NCBI GenBank assembly: GCA_963708645.1
Contig: CAVPTA010000014.1
Span: 124,001 to 188,000 of the forward strand
Length of the DNA: 64,000 bases
Origin: RYN-133 sp963708645
Lineage (GTDB): Bacteria > Actinomycetota > Actinomycetes > Mycobacteriales > Jatrophihabitantaceae
Reading direction: 5' to 3'
Of this stretch, positions 16,880 to 25,741 are shown in pieces; positions within the stretch are counted from its first letter, which is position 1; every line of letters begins with the position of its first letter. The translations under genes were made by a program, and so were the position numbers. The notes under the pieces are model-generated. The model saw only the letters and a list, made by a program, of their open reading frames with translations, was not told the origin of the DNA and did not search any database.

Positions 16880-17595
16880 GCGATGAGCTTTCCCCACAGG
16901 CGTGGAACAACGGGTTGCTCGCGTCGTCCTACGTCCCGCTCAGCGATGTCCCCGCGACCAGCGCTCCGCAGTTACTCAGCGCGTTGTCCCGCGCTCGCAT
17001 CGCGGCCTACCTCGCCGAGGCACCCGGCTCGCAGGGTTCGTTGCGGCTCTACGTGGCCTCCGACGAGCGGGCGGATGCGCGCACGATCGTCGCCTCCGTC
17101 CTGCGCGCCGGCGGCATGCAGCCGGAGGCCGAATCCGATGGCGGGACGGACGAAACGCCGCGCCCGGACCCACTCGCCGGGATCGACGCCGATGCCGAGT
17201 TCGCCGCGCTGATCGCCGGCTGGCACGTCGACACGCACTCGGCGATCCGCGATGCCGAGCGCGCGCTGTCGCGCGACGACGAGGACTGGCGGCAGCGGCT
17301 CAACAAGGAACGCGAACAGAGCGACGACGCCGACACCGGCGACCTCACCTGGCTCGACGACGAGCACTACGTGCCGCCCAATCCCCCGCCGATCCCGCGC
17401 CCGACCGCACCGATAGTGCTCGCGATGCTGCTGGTCGTTGTGTCGATCATGCTGTTCGCGTTCGGCGACCCGCTCGGCATGCCGTTCTCGCTGAGCCTGT
17501 TCCTCGGCGTCAGCGGCATCATCACCGCACTCGTCCTGTTCGTGATGCGGCTGCGCGAATACCGCGACGAGGACGACGACGGAGCGATCCTCTGA
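16876..17595 (+). CDS. Conserved actinobacterial membrane protein, unknown function
   Basis: Protein of 239 residues. A soluble N-terminal part (LLASSYVPLSDVPATSAPQL, LYVASDERADARTIVASVL) is followed by an acidic charged linker. Two C-terminal transmembrane helices (about 175-195 and 203-222) precede an acidic tail. The GTG start overlaps the hydrolase stop (GTGA), so the two are translationally coupled. The N-terminal part resembles proteins of conserved actinobacterial operons; no function is known. Confidence 0.75.
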   Translation: MSDELSPQAWNNGLLASSYVPLSDVPATSAPQLLSALSRARIAAYLAEAPGSQGSLRLYVASDERADARTIVASVLRAGGMQPEAESDGGTDETPRPDPLAGIDADAEFAALIAGWHVDTHSAIRDAERALSRDDEDWRQRLNKEREQSDDADTGDLTWLDDEHYVPPNPPPIPRPTAPIVLAMLLVVVSIMLFAFGDPLGMPFSLSLFLGVSGIITALVLFVMRLREYRDEDDDGAIL

Positions 17596-17614
17596 GCTGA
17601 CGCTCTAGGTCGGG

Positions 17615-17950
17615 TTGAGGTCCACTGTTTACTTACCGGTCACCGACACGACAACTGACCGCGCCCTCGCCGCAGCCTGCGACGCGGACCCTCGAGCACG
17701 GAGGTGGTCACCCGTGCAAACCGATGCCGCAACGGTGTTCAAGCTTTGGTGCCGGCTGACCGGCACTCCACTCGACGAATTCGGCCCTGAAGAGCAACAG
17801 GCGTTCTTGGCCCGGCCGCAGGTCGCCGAGCTGGCGTCCACCCCGTACGAGGTGCTGCTCGACGCCGGGATCGACGCAGCGCGCCACGGCGTGCTGCCGT
17901 TGGAACGCTGGCTCAACGCGGTGCACACGGTTCGACCGATCGGCGCCTAG
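17615..17950 (+). CDS. Hypothetical protein
   Basis: Small soluble protein, up to 111 residues if read from the TTG at 17615, or 79 residues from the GTG at 17714. The C-terminal part (LWCRLTGTPLDEFGPEEQQAFLARPQVAELASTPYEVLLDAG) is helical with actinobacterial codon use. No motif is recognised. It ends 3 bases before the convergent endonuclease-like gene. Confidence 0.5.
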   Translation: MRSTVYLPVTDTTTDRALAAACDADPRARRWSPVQTDAATVFKLWCRLTGTPLDEFGPEEQQAFLARPQVAELASTPYEVLLDAGIDAARHGVLPLERWLNAVHTVRPIGA

Positions 17951-17953
17951 GCC

Positions 17954-18640
17954 CTACAGGTCGAACTCGACCAGCACCGGACGGTGGTCGCTCGCCACGG
18001 CGACGTCCGCGCCTGCGAGCACGCGCGCCGACACCACCGTCAGCCGTGGGTCGACGAACACGCCGTCGATGCGATCGTGCTCTTCGGTCGACGACCAGGT
18101 GTGCGAGCTGCCCGTGCCGGCGACCGCGAACGCGTCCTGTCGGGCGGCGATCAACGCGTCCCAGGTCGGTGTGCCGGGTGGGTTGTTCGCGTCGCCGCCG
18201 ACAACGACCGGGACGTCGGCGGGCACGTGCTGCTCGATCGCTGCGTCCAATTCGCGGATGTGCCGCAGGCGCGGCTCCTCGACGAGATCGAGGTGGATGC
18301 CTGCGACGGCGAACCGCGCACCCTCTTTGGCGAGCACCGCGATCGCCGTGCCGCGCTGGTGCAGCTTGAGGTCCTTGCTGAACAGCACGTCCGCGGTCGA
18401 CTCCACGTCGACGCCGAGCGTCGACAGGATCAGGTTCGACCCGGCCGGGCGTCCTCCGCTGACAACCACCAGATTCGACCGACGGGCAAGCTCGGCGCAC
18501 AACGAGCGCCAGCGCAGGAAGCGCGGCGACTCCTGAACCAGCACGACGTCCGGCTCGGCCGAGCGGATCACCCGCCCGAGCGCGTCGCGGTCATCGCGCA
18601 TCGAGCGCACGTTGTAGGTGAGCAGTCGGACGCGAGGCAC
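17954..18640 (-). CDS. Endonuclease/exonuclease/phosphatase family protein
   Basis: Protein of 228 residues with the EEP fold: VRLLTYNVRSMRDD, DVVLVQESPRF (metal-binding Glu), AVAGIHLDL, VVVGGDANNPPGTPTWDAL, HDRIDGVFVD, and the terminal SDHRPVLVEF with the catalytic Asp-His. The family includes DNases, sphingomyelinases and phosphatases, so the substrate cannot be assigned. It has no signal peptide. The GTG start at 18640 lies 6 bases after GACGAT on the minus strand (leaderless). Confidence 0.8.
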   Translation of the reverse strand: MPRVRLLTYNVRSMRDDRDALGRVIRSAEPDVVLVQESPRFLRWRSLCAELARRSNLVVVSGGRPAGSNLILSTLGVDVESTADVLFSKDLKLHQRGTAIAVLAKEGARFAVAGIHLDLVEEPRLRHIRELDAAIEQHVPADVPVVVGGDANNPPGTPTWDALIAARQDAFAVAGTGSSHTWSSTEEHDRIDGVFVDPRLTVVSARVLAGADVAVASDHRPVLVEFDL

Positions 18641-18693
18641 GAGTCCATCGTCTCGTGCCGGCGGTTGGGTGTGGTCAGTGCCCCCGTTGGTCC

Positions 18694-18813
18694 TGCATCA
18701 CTGATGCACTCGTCGACGCTGAGGTCACCAGCAGCAACGCTGATGCACATTGCACCCGGCAATGTCGCCCGCAACCACGGAACAGCGCCGGCCAACGACA
18801 TTGCCGGATGCAA
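18694..18813. repeat. Interspersed palindromic repeat element, copy 1
   Basis: Non-coding element between the EEP gene and the anti-sigma gene. It contains a perfect 15-base palindrome TGCATCACTGATGCA (18694-18708). Two 18-base arms in inverted orientation follow: TTGCACCCGGCAATGTCG (18750-18767) and CGACATTGCCGGATGCAA (18796-18813), 17 of 18 paired, with a 28-base loop. The same modules recur at 50538-50709, so this is a dispersed repeat family. Confidence 0.8.
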
Positions 18814-18825
18814 AGTCAGCGGACG

Positions 18826-19755
18826 CTAGCCCTTCAGCGTGATCACCGCGCCGAGGCGGCCGAGGTCGACAGGCTCGTTGGTGATGGTGTCGCCGCTCAT
18901 GCCGCCTCCCGTGACGGCGATGACGTAGCGGCCCTTGGGTTCGGGTCCGGGCCCGCGACAGGTCGTGCAGGCGAAGTTCCCGGTCATCTGGATGATCCAT
19001 ACGTTTGCTTCGGACGCAGGAGGCGGCGTCGCCTCGCCCATCGCCAGGCCGGCCTGGAAGTCGGTCGTTCGCACCGCCTGGATGGTGCTCGGGTGGCCGT
19101 AGTGCGCCGCCGTCCGCAGTGCGACAGTGCGCACGTGCGCCAGCTGGGCAGCTGTCTTCGAGCCGGTCAGCAGGTGGATCACTGTCCCCAGCCGGGACAG
19201 GTCGAAGCCGTGTTTGGACGTGCCGTCGAAGCCGGTCTTCGTGCCGCCGATCGGCACGCTGTAGTACAGGTAGGGCTCGGCCGGCGGACCGGCAGTGGGT
19301 CCCATCCACCCGGTGTCGGCAAGCCGACGACCGTGTATCAACACGAGCCAGATCGCCGCGTCGGGAAGGTTGGGGTTGTCCTTACCGCCCAGCAGCGCGT
19401 CGGCGCGGCGCACTGTGGTTCTCACTGCGTCGGCAGATGCGTACGGGTCACCCCCACTCACCGACGAATCGAATGCCATGCGCTGAAGTCTCGCGAACTC
19501 GGCCGCAGATGCCGGGCCAGACGTCGGCGGTCTCGGGTTCAGCGTCGACGGTCGGGCCGTGCGGTTGAGGGCGAGGGTCACCGTTGCCACGGCGATCGCA
19601 GCCACGGCACAGGCCGCTAACAGCGCACGTGACCGCCACTTCCGTGGACGACTCGCACGGACGTACTTCAGCACCTGGTCGACGTCGGGCGCGGCGGGCT
19701 GATCGGCGCTCCAGCGGGTCGCGTAGTCGCGCAGCGCATCGTCCAGATCGATCAT
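18826..19755 (-). CDS. Putative transmembrane anti-sigma factor
   Basis: Protein of 309 residues with a cytoplasmic N-terminal ~45 residues, one transmembrane helix (ALLAACAVAAIAVATVTLAL, ~46-66) and a ~240-residue extracytoplasmic domain. That domain has a CxxC pair in NFACTTCRGPGPEPKGRYVIAV near the C-terminus. The ATG at 19755 overlaps the stop of the ECF sigma gene (ATGA), the classical sigma/anti-sigma arrangement. No zinc-type HxxxCxxC motif is present in the N-terminus. The role as anti-sigma factor is inferred from topology and coupling. Confidence 0.7.
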   Translation of the reverse strand: MIDLDDALRDYATRWSADQPAAPDVDQVLKYVRASRPRKWRSRALLAACAVAAIAVATVTLALNRTARPSTLNPRPPTSGPASAAEFARLQRMAFDSSVSGGDPYASADAVRTTVRRADALLGGKDNPNLPDAAIWLVLIHGRRLADTGWMGPTAGPPAEPYLYYSVPIGGTKTGFDGTSKHGFDLSRLGTVIHLLTGSKTAAQLAHVRTVALRTAAHYGHPSTIQAVRTTDFQAGLAMGEATPPPASEANVWIIQMTGNFACTTCRGPGPEPKGRYVIAVTGGGMSGDTITNEPVDLGRLGAVITLKG

Positions 19756-20240
19756 CGGAACTCTCCTCCGAGGCCCGCGCGCAGTCGCTTGCGCGCGTCG
19801 GACAGCGTCGACTTGACCGTGCCTTCGGAGCACGACAGCACGGCGGCGATGTCACGCACTGGCAGGTCGAGGAAGTAGAACAGCTCGACCGCCAGGCGCT
19901 GCCGCTCGGCCAGTTGCGCGATTGCACGCTCGATGTCGAGATCGCGAGCCGGCACGGTCGATTCCGGCTCGTCCACGAGTTCGAGATGAGGCTGATCGCG
20001 CCGCCGATGTTTGCGGGACTGGTCTGCGGTGAGGGTCAGCAGCCACGTGCGCTCCGACCCGCGGTCGGGATCGAACTTCGCCCGGGTGCGCCAGGCGAGC
20101 GCAAGCGCGTCCTGCAGGACGTCCTCCCAATCGCTGCCGCACAACCGGCGCGCGAGCCTCGCCATCGCGTCCCAGTGCGGGCGCACGAACTCGGCGAATG
20201 CGTCGGTCGTCGCCCGCGCCGTGGCGAGATCGGAGGTCAC
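19752..20240 (-). CDS. ECF RNA polymerase sigma factor
   Basis: Sigma-70 family protein of 162 residues. Region 2 covers FAEFVRPHWDAMARLARRLCGSDWEDVLQDALALAWRT-type sequence; region 4 covers LAERQRLAVELFYFLDLPVRDIAAVLSCSEGTVKSTLSDAR with the recognition helix. There is no region 3, as in SigE/SigM-type ECF factors. The GTG at 20240 lies 6 bases after TATACA on the minus strand; this start fits the family length. It is coupled to the downstream membrane anti-sigma gene. Confidence 0.87.
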   Translation of the reverse strand: MTSDLATARATTDAFAEFVRPHWDAMARLARRLCGSDWEDVLQDALALAWRTRAKFDPDRGSERTWLLTLTADQSRKHRRRDQPHLELVDEPESTVPARDLDIERAIAQLAERQRLAVELFYFLDLPVRDIAAVLSCSEGTVKSTLSDARKRLRAGLGGEFR

Positions 20241-20286
20241 ACCCGGTGTATAGCCGCTCGGCGTCCGGTTCGGTTGGGTGCCTTGC

Positions 20287-21352
20287 TCAGGCCGCCGCGG
20301 GACGGATCGGCAGGACCGCGTCGGGCATCGGGCCGACCTGGTCACGGCCGCTGCCCTTTGCGACGTAGAGGGACGCGTCCGCGGCGCCGTAGAGGGTCGC
20401 GCAGGTTCGCACCGTGCGTCGGCAGATGCGCGATGCCGACGCTCACCGTGAGCGGCACCGTCGGGCCGGTGTCGGTCGTGAAAACATGGCCGCGAACCGC
20501 GTCCAGGATCTGGTCGGCGCGCTGGCGCAGTGTCTCGACCGAGCAGCCGGTGAGCAGCACGGCGATCTCGTCACCGCCCATCCGGCTGACGGTGTCGCCG
20601 TCGCGGGTTGCGTCGAGCAGCAGCTGACTGAGCTGCACCAGCACCTCGTCGCCCGCGAGATGGCCGTAGGCGTCATTCACGTGCTTGAAGTGGTCGATGT
20701 CGATCAGGACGAGGCCGGTGCCCTGCGCACTGGCCGCGCCCGACAGGGCCGACGACGCGGCCTCGTTGAAGACGCGACGCGTGACGAGCCCGGTAAGCGA
20801 GTCGACGGCCGCGAGCGTGCGCAGTTCCGCGACGAGCGCGTCCTGACGCTCGCCGGAAAGGATCATCAGCGCCATGGTCGTGACGATCGCGGCGATGAGA
20901 TAGCCGGCCTGGACGACGGCCACCCGAGCGGGCAGCAGGGCGAACACGTCGGCGAGATCTCCGGCGACCGCCGCCGCTCCGACCAGGATCGCGCCCGTGC
21001 GCCGCAACGCGAACCCTGCGTAGAGCGCGGGGAAGAAGAAGAAGATCTGCGCACTCACGGACGCGTCGGACGTGATCAGGTCGAGCAGCACGATCACACC
21101 GATGGCGGCGAACGGGAACAGCGCCCACACCCACGCGCCGCGATTGCGCATGCGTCTGACCAGCAGCGCCACTGCGACGACCGACAGCGCTGCGATCGAG
21201 GTGACGGTGACGCTGGCAGGGCTCGCACCCTGCTGTGCCGGCGCGAACGCGGCGAATAGCACGGTGACTCCGCCCGCCACGAGGGCAAGCGTCGAGAGCA
21301 CGCGAGCCGCGAGATCAGCGTCGCGAGGCTGGAGGCGTGCCAGCACGGTCAC
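20287..21352 (-). CDS. Diguanylate cyclase (GGDEF), membrane-anchored; frameshift near the 3' end
   Basis: Protein of ~350 residues with about six N-terminal transmembrane helices (residues ~15-165) and a C-terminal GGDEF domain. Motifs are LAAVDSLTGLVTRRVF, LVLIDIDHFKHVNDAYGHLAGDEVL and the active-site RMGGDEIAVLL, which makes cyclic di-GMP in this family. The frame breaks near 20400. The expected end (TLYGAADASLYVAKGSGRD) follows in the next frame to a stop at 20287-20289. Read without correction, the protein ends at 20342. The active site is upstream of the break. The GTG start at 21352 is divergent from the SRPBCC gene. Confidence 0.8.
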
Positions 21353-21409
21353 ATGAGCTACATCGGCAGGCTGCGTCGAAAGTTCAATTGTTGTTCAACG
21401 AGTGCTTCG

Positions 21410-21865
21410 ATGGGACTCGTGATCGACAACCGGGTCGTGCAGGCCGAGGGTGTGGTCGCCGCACCGGCGACAACCGTGTTCGAACTCATCGCCGATCCCG
21501 CGCTGCAACCGCGATGGGACGGAAATGACAATCTCGGCGAGGCGGCGTCGGGACAGCGTGTGCAGTCGGTAGGCCAGACCTTCGTCATGACGTTGACGAG
21601 CGGATCGATCCGCGAGAACCACGTGGTCGAGTTCGACGAGGGCCGACTGATCGCGTGGCGGCCCAGCGAGCCCGGTTCACCGCCGCCCGGGCACCTGTGG
21701 CGGTGGGAGCTCACGCCCATGGACGCGGCGACCACCCGCGTCGTCCATACCTACGACTGGACGCAGCTGGCCGATCCGACACGCCTCGAGCGGGCCCGCG
21801 CGACCACATCGGACAAGCTGCAGGCCTCGCTCGATCGGCTCGCCCGCCTGGCCGAGAGCGACTGA
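21410..21865 (+). CDS. SRPBCC (START/Bet v1-like) family protein
   Basis: Small soluble protein of ~148-151 residues. The N-terminal strand and helix (VQAEGVVAAPATTVFELIADPALQPRWDGN) and C-terminal helix (LERARATTSDKLQASLDRLARLA) are typical of polyketide cyclase/dehydrase-like lipid-binding proteins. Start is ATG 21410, or GTG 21419, which lies 7 bases after a TTCGAT hexamer. It is immediately upstream of the ABC permease gene (10-base gap), so it may be part of that export operon (inference). The ligand is unknown. Confidence 0.72.
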   Translation: MGLVIDNRVVQAEGVVAAPATTVFELIADPALQPRWDGNDNLGEAASGQRVQSVGQTFVMTLTSGSIRENHVVEFDEGRLIAWRPSEPGSPPPGHLWRWELTPMDAATTRVVHTYDWTQLADPTRLERARATTSDKLQASLDRLARLAESD

Positions 21866-21875
21866 GGTCGTCGCC

Positions 21876-24800
21876 GTGGCGCTGTGGCTACGCAGTGTGC
21901 GGCGGCGCCCCGGGGCAGCTCTCGGCGTGTTCCTCATCGTCACGGTGGCATCGGCAGCCTCGGTGGCCGGTCCGGCGCTGGTGCGTGCAGCCGAGCAGTC
22001 GGGGTTGCGCTCGACCCTTGCGGCCGCACGGCCCGGTGCCTATGACATCGAGCTCGACGGCCCGACCGACAACATCGCGCTCGCCGCGGTCGTCGACGGC
22101 GCGGCCGCCGCGACCGCGCAGGCCAGCGGTCGGCTGTTCCAGCCGCCGGTGACCTTGTTGCGCTCGCAATACGACCACCGCTGGCGGACGGGCCCGAACA
22201 AGACCTTCTCGGCCTTCGCGGTCGGCACGGTGGCCGGTTGCTTCAGTGCAGACCTCGCATCGGGTGTGTGCCCGACCCTTCCGGACGAGGTGCTCGTCAG
22301 TGCCCACCTCGCGATCGCGCCGCACGCGCGCATCACCATCGTGGGCCGGCGCGGCTACTTCACCGTGTCCGGCAGCTATCGCGACGGGGTCATTCCGTCG
22401 TGGTTCCCGGGCTTGGGCGCCGACCCGGTGCTGACGATCCAGGCGACCTTGCAGGAGATCGATCCGGCGCCGGTCGTGATGGCACGGCTGCATCTTCGCG
22501 TGCCCGCGCTGACCCTCGACCGGCTCGGCGAGGCCGCTGCGTCCCTGCAGGCAGTGGCGGCCACCTCGCTGCGGCAGTCGGTGGTCTCGGCGCCGACCAG
22601 CGCCCTTCCGGACCTGGAGAACTCGGTCGCAGCCGACCGCAAGGTCGCCATCGTGGTCGGGCTGTTGACGGTCGTCCCGCTCGTGCTGCTGTGCTGGTAC
22701 ACGCTCGTTCTGATCATGCAGTTGATCGCCGTGGTGCGCTCGCGCGAGTGGGCGCTCGGACGGCTGCGCGGGCTGCCGGTCGGCGTCTGGCTGCGCTCGC
22801 TCTATCGCGAGCCGGTCGCGTTGCTAGCCGCAGGTGCGGTGTGCGGATTCGCCGTCGGGACGGCTGTGACCGTGGTGACCGTGCACGCGACGATGGCGGC
22901 AGGGACGTCGATCGAGGTGACGAGGCTGCCCGTCCTCGCATGCTTTGCCGGGACGGTGCTTGGAGCGGCACTCGGCGTCGGCATCGCGACGGCGCGTGGC
23001 GCGCGGCTGCCCCTCGCCACCCTGCTGCAGCAATCGGCCGAACCCAGCCGGCTGACACGCGTCGGCGCAGCCGTCCAGGTGCTGGTGGTCGCGGCAACAG
23101 TGTTCTCGATCGTGCAGCTCGCGAGTGCGCGGCAGGTCAGCGTGGGGCCGGGCAATCTGGGTGTGCTGCTGCCCGGGCTGCTTGCGGCTGTGCTGGCGCT
23201 GGCCGCCATCCGGGTCGCTGCGCGCATCGTCCGGCGCGGCGGTGCACGCCCGCCGAAGTCGTTGCGCCGGATGGTCATCGGCCGGCGCCTCGCGCGGAAT
23301 CCGGCTTTGCTCGGGCGATATCTGATAGTCGCCGTCGCGACCGCGGTCATGGTGTTCACGGTGTCGCTCGTGGCGATCATGCATCGCAACGTCGAGTTGC
23401 GTGCCGACAACATGCTCGGCGCGGCGCAGGTCGTACACGTTCAGCCAGTGGCGCCCGGTCGGCTCATATCGGCTGTCGCGGCAGCCGATCCGTCCGGACG
23501 CGATGCGATGGCCGTCGAGCAGCTGAGCGGCCCCACGTACGGCGGCACGTCGCGCATCGTCGCGGTCGACACCGCACGGTTGGGTGTCTCCCTCTGGCAT
23601 CCGAGCTGGGCCGGGCTCAGTGCCGATCGGGTGCATCAACTGCTCGCGCCGCCGCACGGAGCGCCCTTGGTGTTGCGGGGCACGAGCGTCACCATGTCGC
23701 TGGCCGGCGGTCGACTGCGGACGGCTCCGTTCGACATCGACCGCACCGCCCCAGCGCCGCACCCGCTCGTCGAACTCGTCGTGCTCGCGGACGACCACTG
23801 GGTCGACATCGACCTCGGCCGGCTCGGGCCCGGCTCGTCGACCCTGCATGGTGTGATGCCGTGCGCACGCGGGTGCACACTGCGACGGATCGAGTTCGTC
23901 AATGACACGAACATCCTGTTCTCGGGGAGCGTGACGATCACCGAGTTGTCGACACAGCTGCAACCCGCTTCGACGTTCGCGGGACGGCTGCGCACGAGCG
24001 CCGATTGGCAGAACAACCTCGTCGGTGCCGAACCGGAACTCCCGGTGCGTGCCCTCCCGCAAGGCAATGCCCATGGTCTGACCGTGCGGCTGCGCGACTA
24101 CACGGGCGAGAGCGTCCCCGCCGTGCTTCCCGCTGACGGACCGCCCGATGTTCCGGTGATCGCCGCGGACGGTGTCGACGCGCAACCGCTCCCTGCCTTC
24201 CAGAACGCGGTGGACGGCACGGGATTGGACGCCGCAACACTGCCGATGCAGATCGTCGGTCGGGCCGGCGCCTTGCCGAGTTCGGTCAGCGACGGGGTGC
24301 TCGCCGACCTCGCGGTGATCGCCCGGTTCAGCGACCCGGCGCAGTCGAAGACGTCGGCGCAGGTCTGGCTGTCGCCGGCGGCGCCCGCTTCGCTCGTCCT
24401 CGCATTGCACCGGGCGGGATTACACGTGACATCCGTCGACGTGGTGCAGAGGCCGACCGATCGACTGCTGGCCGCGGCACCCGTCCGGGCAGTCATCGCG
24501 AGCGTCGCCGCGATCGTTCTGCTCGCGATGCTGGCCACGGTCGCGCTCGGCGCCGGCGTCGCGCTCGACACCGAGCGCAGGCGATTGTCGGTGCGGGTGT
24601 TGCGCGACGCCGGCCTCGAGCCGCGCGCGATCGACCGGCTGTGCTTCGCAGAGGTGGCGGTGCCGGCCAGTGCGGCGATCCTGCTGGGTGCAGCGGCCGC
24701 GACGACGGCGCAGTTGGTGGCGGGATCACGGCTGCCGCTGTTCGCCGATGCCGCGGGCCCGCCGCTGGCGACCGCACCGCCGTGGGGGCCGATCCTGGCG

Positions 24801-24893
24801 GTGGTCGCCGGGCTGATCGCGATCGTCCTCGTCGCCAGCGCGGCACTGGCGATCACCGTGCGGCGTTCTGTCTTCACCCGGGGCCGGTCATGA
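21876..24893 (+). CDS. ABC transporter permease, double FtsX/MacB-type
   Basis: Large permease of 1005 residues. One N-terminal helix (~12-32) precedes a ~220-residue extracytoplasmic domain. Six helices follow (~255-285, 310-338, 350-370, 395-415, 425-450, 490-515). A second extracytoplasmic domain of ~330 residues then leads to three terminal helices (~870-895, 925-945, 965-990). This matches the duplicated FtsX-like (type VII) permeases that move lipids, peptides or lipoproteins outward or transmit force. GTG start. It overlaps the first ATPase gene by 4 bases, forming a tight operon with two different ATPases. Confidence 0.82.
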   Translation: MALWLRSVRRRPGAALGVFLIVTVASAASVAGPALVRAAEQSGLRSTLAAARPGAYDIELDGPTDNIALAAVVDGAAAATAQASGRLFQPPVTLLRSQYDHRWRTGPNKTFSAFAVGTVAGCFSADLASGVCPTLPDEVLVSAHLAIAPHARITIVGRRGYFTVSGSYRDGVIPSWFPGLGADPVLTIQATLQEIDPAPVVMARLHLRVPALTLDRLGEAAASLQAVAATSLRQSVVSAPTSALPDLENSVAADRKVAIVVGLLTVVPLVLLCWYTLVLIMQLIAVVRSREWALGRLRGLPVGVWLRSLYREPVALLAAGAVCGFAVGTAVTVVTVHATMAAGTSIEVTRLPVLACFAGTVLGAALGVGIATARGARLPLATLLQQSAEPSRLTRVGAAVQVLVVAATVFSIVQLASARQVSVGPGNLGVLLPGLLAAVLALAAIRVAARIVRRGGARPPKSLRRMVIGRRLARNPALLGRYLIVAVATAVMVFTVSLVAIMHRNVELRADNMLGAAQVVHVQPVAPGRLISAVAAADPSGRDAMAVEQLSGPTYGGTSRIVAVDTARLGVSLWHPSWAGLSADRVHQLLAPPHGAPLVLRGTSVTMSLAGGRLRTAPFDIDRTAPAPHPLVELVVLADDHWVDIDLGRLGPGSSTLHGVMPCARGCTLRRIEFVNDTNILFSGSVTITELSTQLQPASTFAGRLRTSADWQNNLVGAEPELPVRALPQGNAHGLTVRLRDYTGESVPAVLPADGPPDVPVIAADGVDAQPLPAFQNAVDGTGLDAATLPMQIVGRAGALPSSVSDGVLADLAVIARFSDPAQSKTSAQVWLSPAAPASLVLALHRAGLHVTSVDVVQRPTDRLLAAAPVRAVIASVAAIVLLAMLATVALGAGVALDTERRRLSVRVLRDAGLEPRAIDRLCFAEVAVPASAAILLGAAAATTAQLVAGSRLPLFADAAGPPLATAPPWGPILAVVAGLIAIVLVASAALAITVRRSVFTRGRS

Positions 24894-25741
24894 CCGGCGT
24901 CGGCGTGCAATGCAGCGGCCTCGTGCACGTGTACCAGGTGTCGGGCATAGACACGGCCGCGCTGCGGGGCGTCGACCTCACCGTGCGGGCCGGCGAACGG
25001 ATCGCATTGTTCGGCCCGTCCGGCTCGGGCAAGTCGACGCTGCTCGCCGTGCTCGCGGGGATCCGACAACCGTCGGCCGGCCAGGTGCGCATCGACGGCA
25101 GCGACATCGCGCGGGCACCGGAGAAGGCGCTGCGCGTGTACCGCCGCGACACGGTGGGCGTGCTATTGCAGGACGCTTCGGCGAACCTGTTCGGTTACGC
25201 GAGCGCATGGGACAACGTGCGATACGCGCAGCGCCCGCATCGTGCAGGATCGGCCCAGCGTGCCAACCACGTGATCGAAGCGGTTGAGCTGAGTCGCCGT
25301 GATCGCAATCGTCCGATCGTCGAACTGTCGCGCGCCGCGCAGCAGTCGGTGGCGCTCGCAACAGCGCTCGCCAATGCGCCGCAACTCGTGCTGGCCGATG
25401 AACCGACCAGCGAGCTCGGACCCGTGCACGCGCGCCAGCTCATCGACAACATCCTCGAACTGGCCGCCGAGTCGACCTCGACCGTCATCGTCGTCACGCA
25501 CGACCGCGGTGTCGCCGATGCCATGGATCGCACGCTGCTCATGCGCGAAGGGCGTATCGGTGCCGAACTCACCGGCGACCGAATGAACCGTCCGACCGCG
25601 GTCGTCGCCGCAGACGGCAGCGTGCAGCTGCCCGACGCGACCTTCGCCCGTTGGCCACCCGGTACGCGGGTCGAGATCGACGAGACCGACGAGCGCACAC
25701 TGACCGTGCGCCGTCTCGGTGATCCGGACGACTCGTCATGA
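24890..25741 (+). CDS. ABC transporter ATPase 1 (intact Walker B, degenerate signature)
   Basis: ATP-binding subunit of 283 residues. Walker A is GPSGSGKST with Lys48. The D-loop region carries LADEPTSELG with Asp170 and catalytic Glu171, and a switch His follows in VVTHDRG. The signature motif that should read LSGGQ is ELSRAAQQS (145-153), lacking both glycines. The C-terminal ~50 residues are an extra beta-rich tail. Start ATG overlaps the permease stop. With the second ATPase it could form one competent and one dead nucleotide site. Confidence 0.85.
   Translation: MTGVGVQCSGLVHVYQVSGIDTAALRGVDLTVRAGERIALFGPSGSGKSTLLAVLAGIRQPSAGQVRIDGSDIARAPEKALRVYRRDTVGVLLQDASANLFGYASAWDNVRYAQRPHRAGSAQRANHVIEAVELSRRDRNRPIVELSRAAQQSVALATALANAPQLVLADEPTSELGPVHARQLIDNILELAAESTSTVIVVTHDRGVADAMDRTLLMREGRIGAELTGDRMNRPTAVVAADGSVQLPDATFARWPPGTRVEIDETDERTLTVRRLGDPDDSS

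Noticed and set aside
18641..18825. Small RNA gene or tRNA remnant in the gap with the palindromic repeat
   Set aside because: No cloverleaf, promoter plus terminator pair or conserved RNA motif; the recurring inverted arms at 50.5 kb fit a repeat element better.
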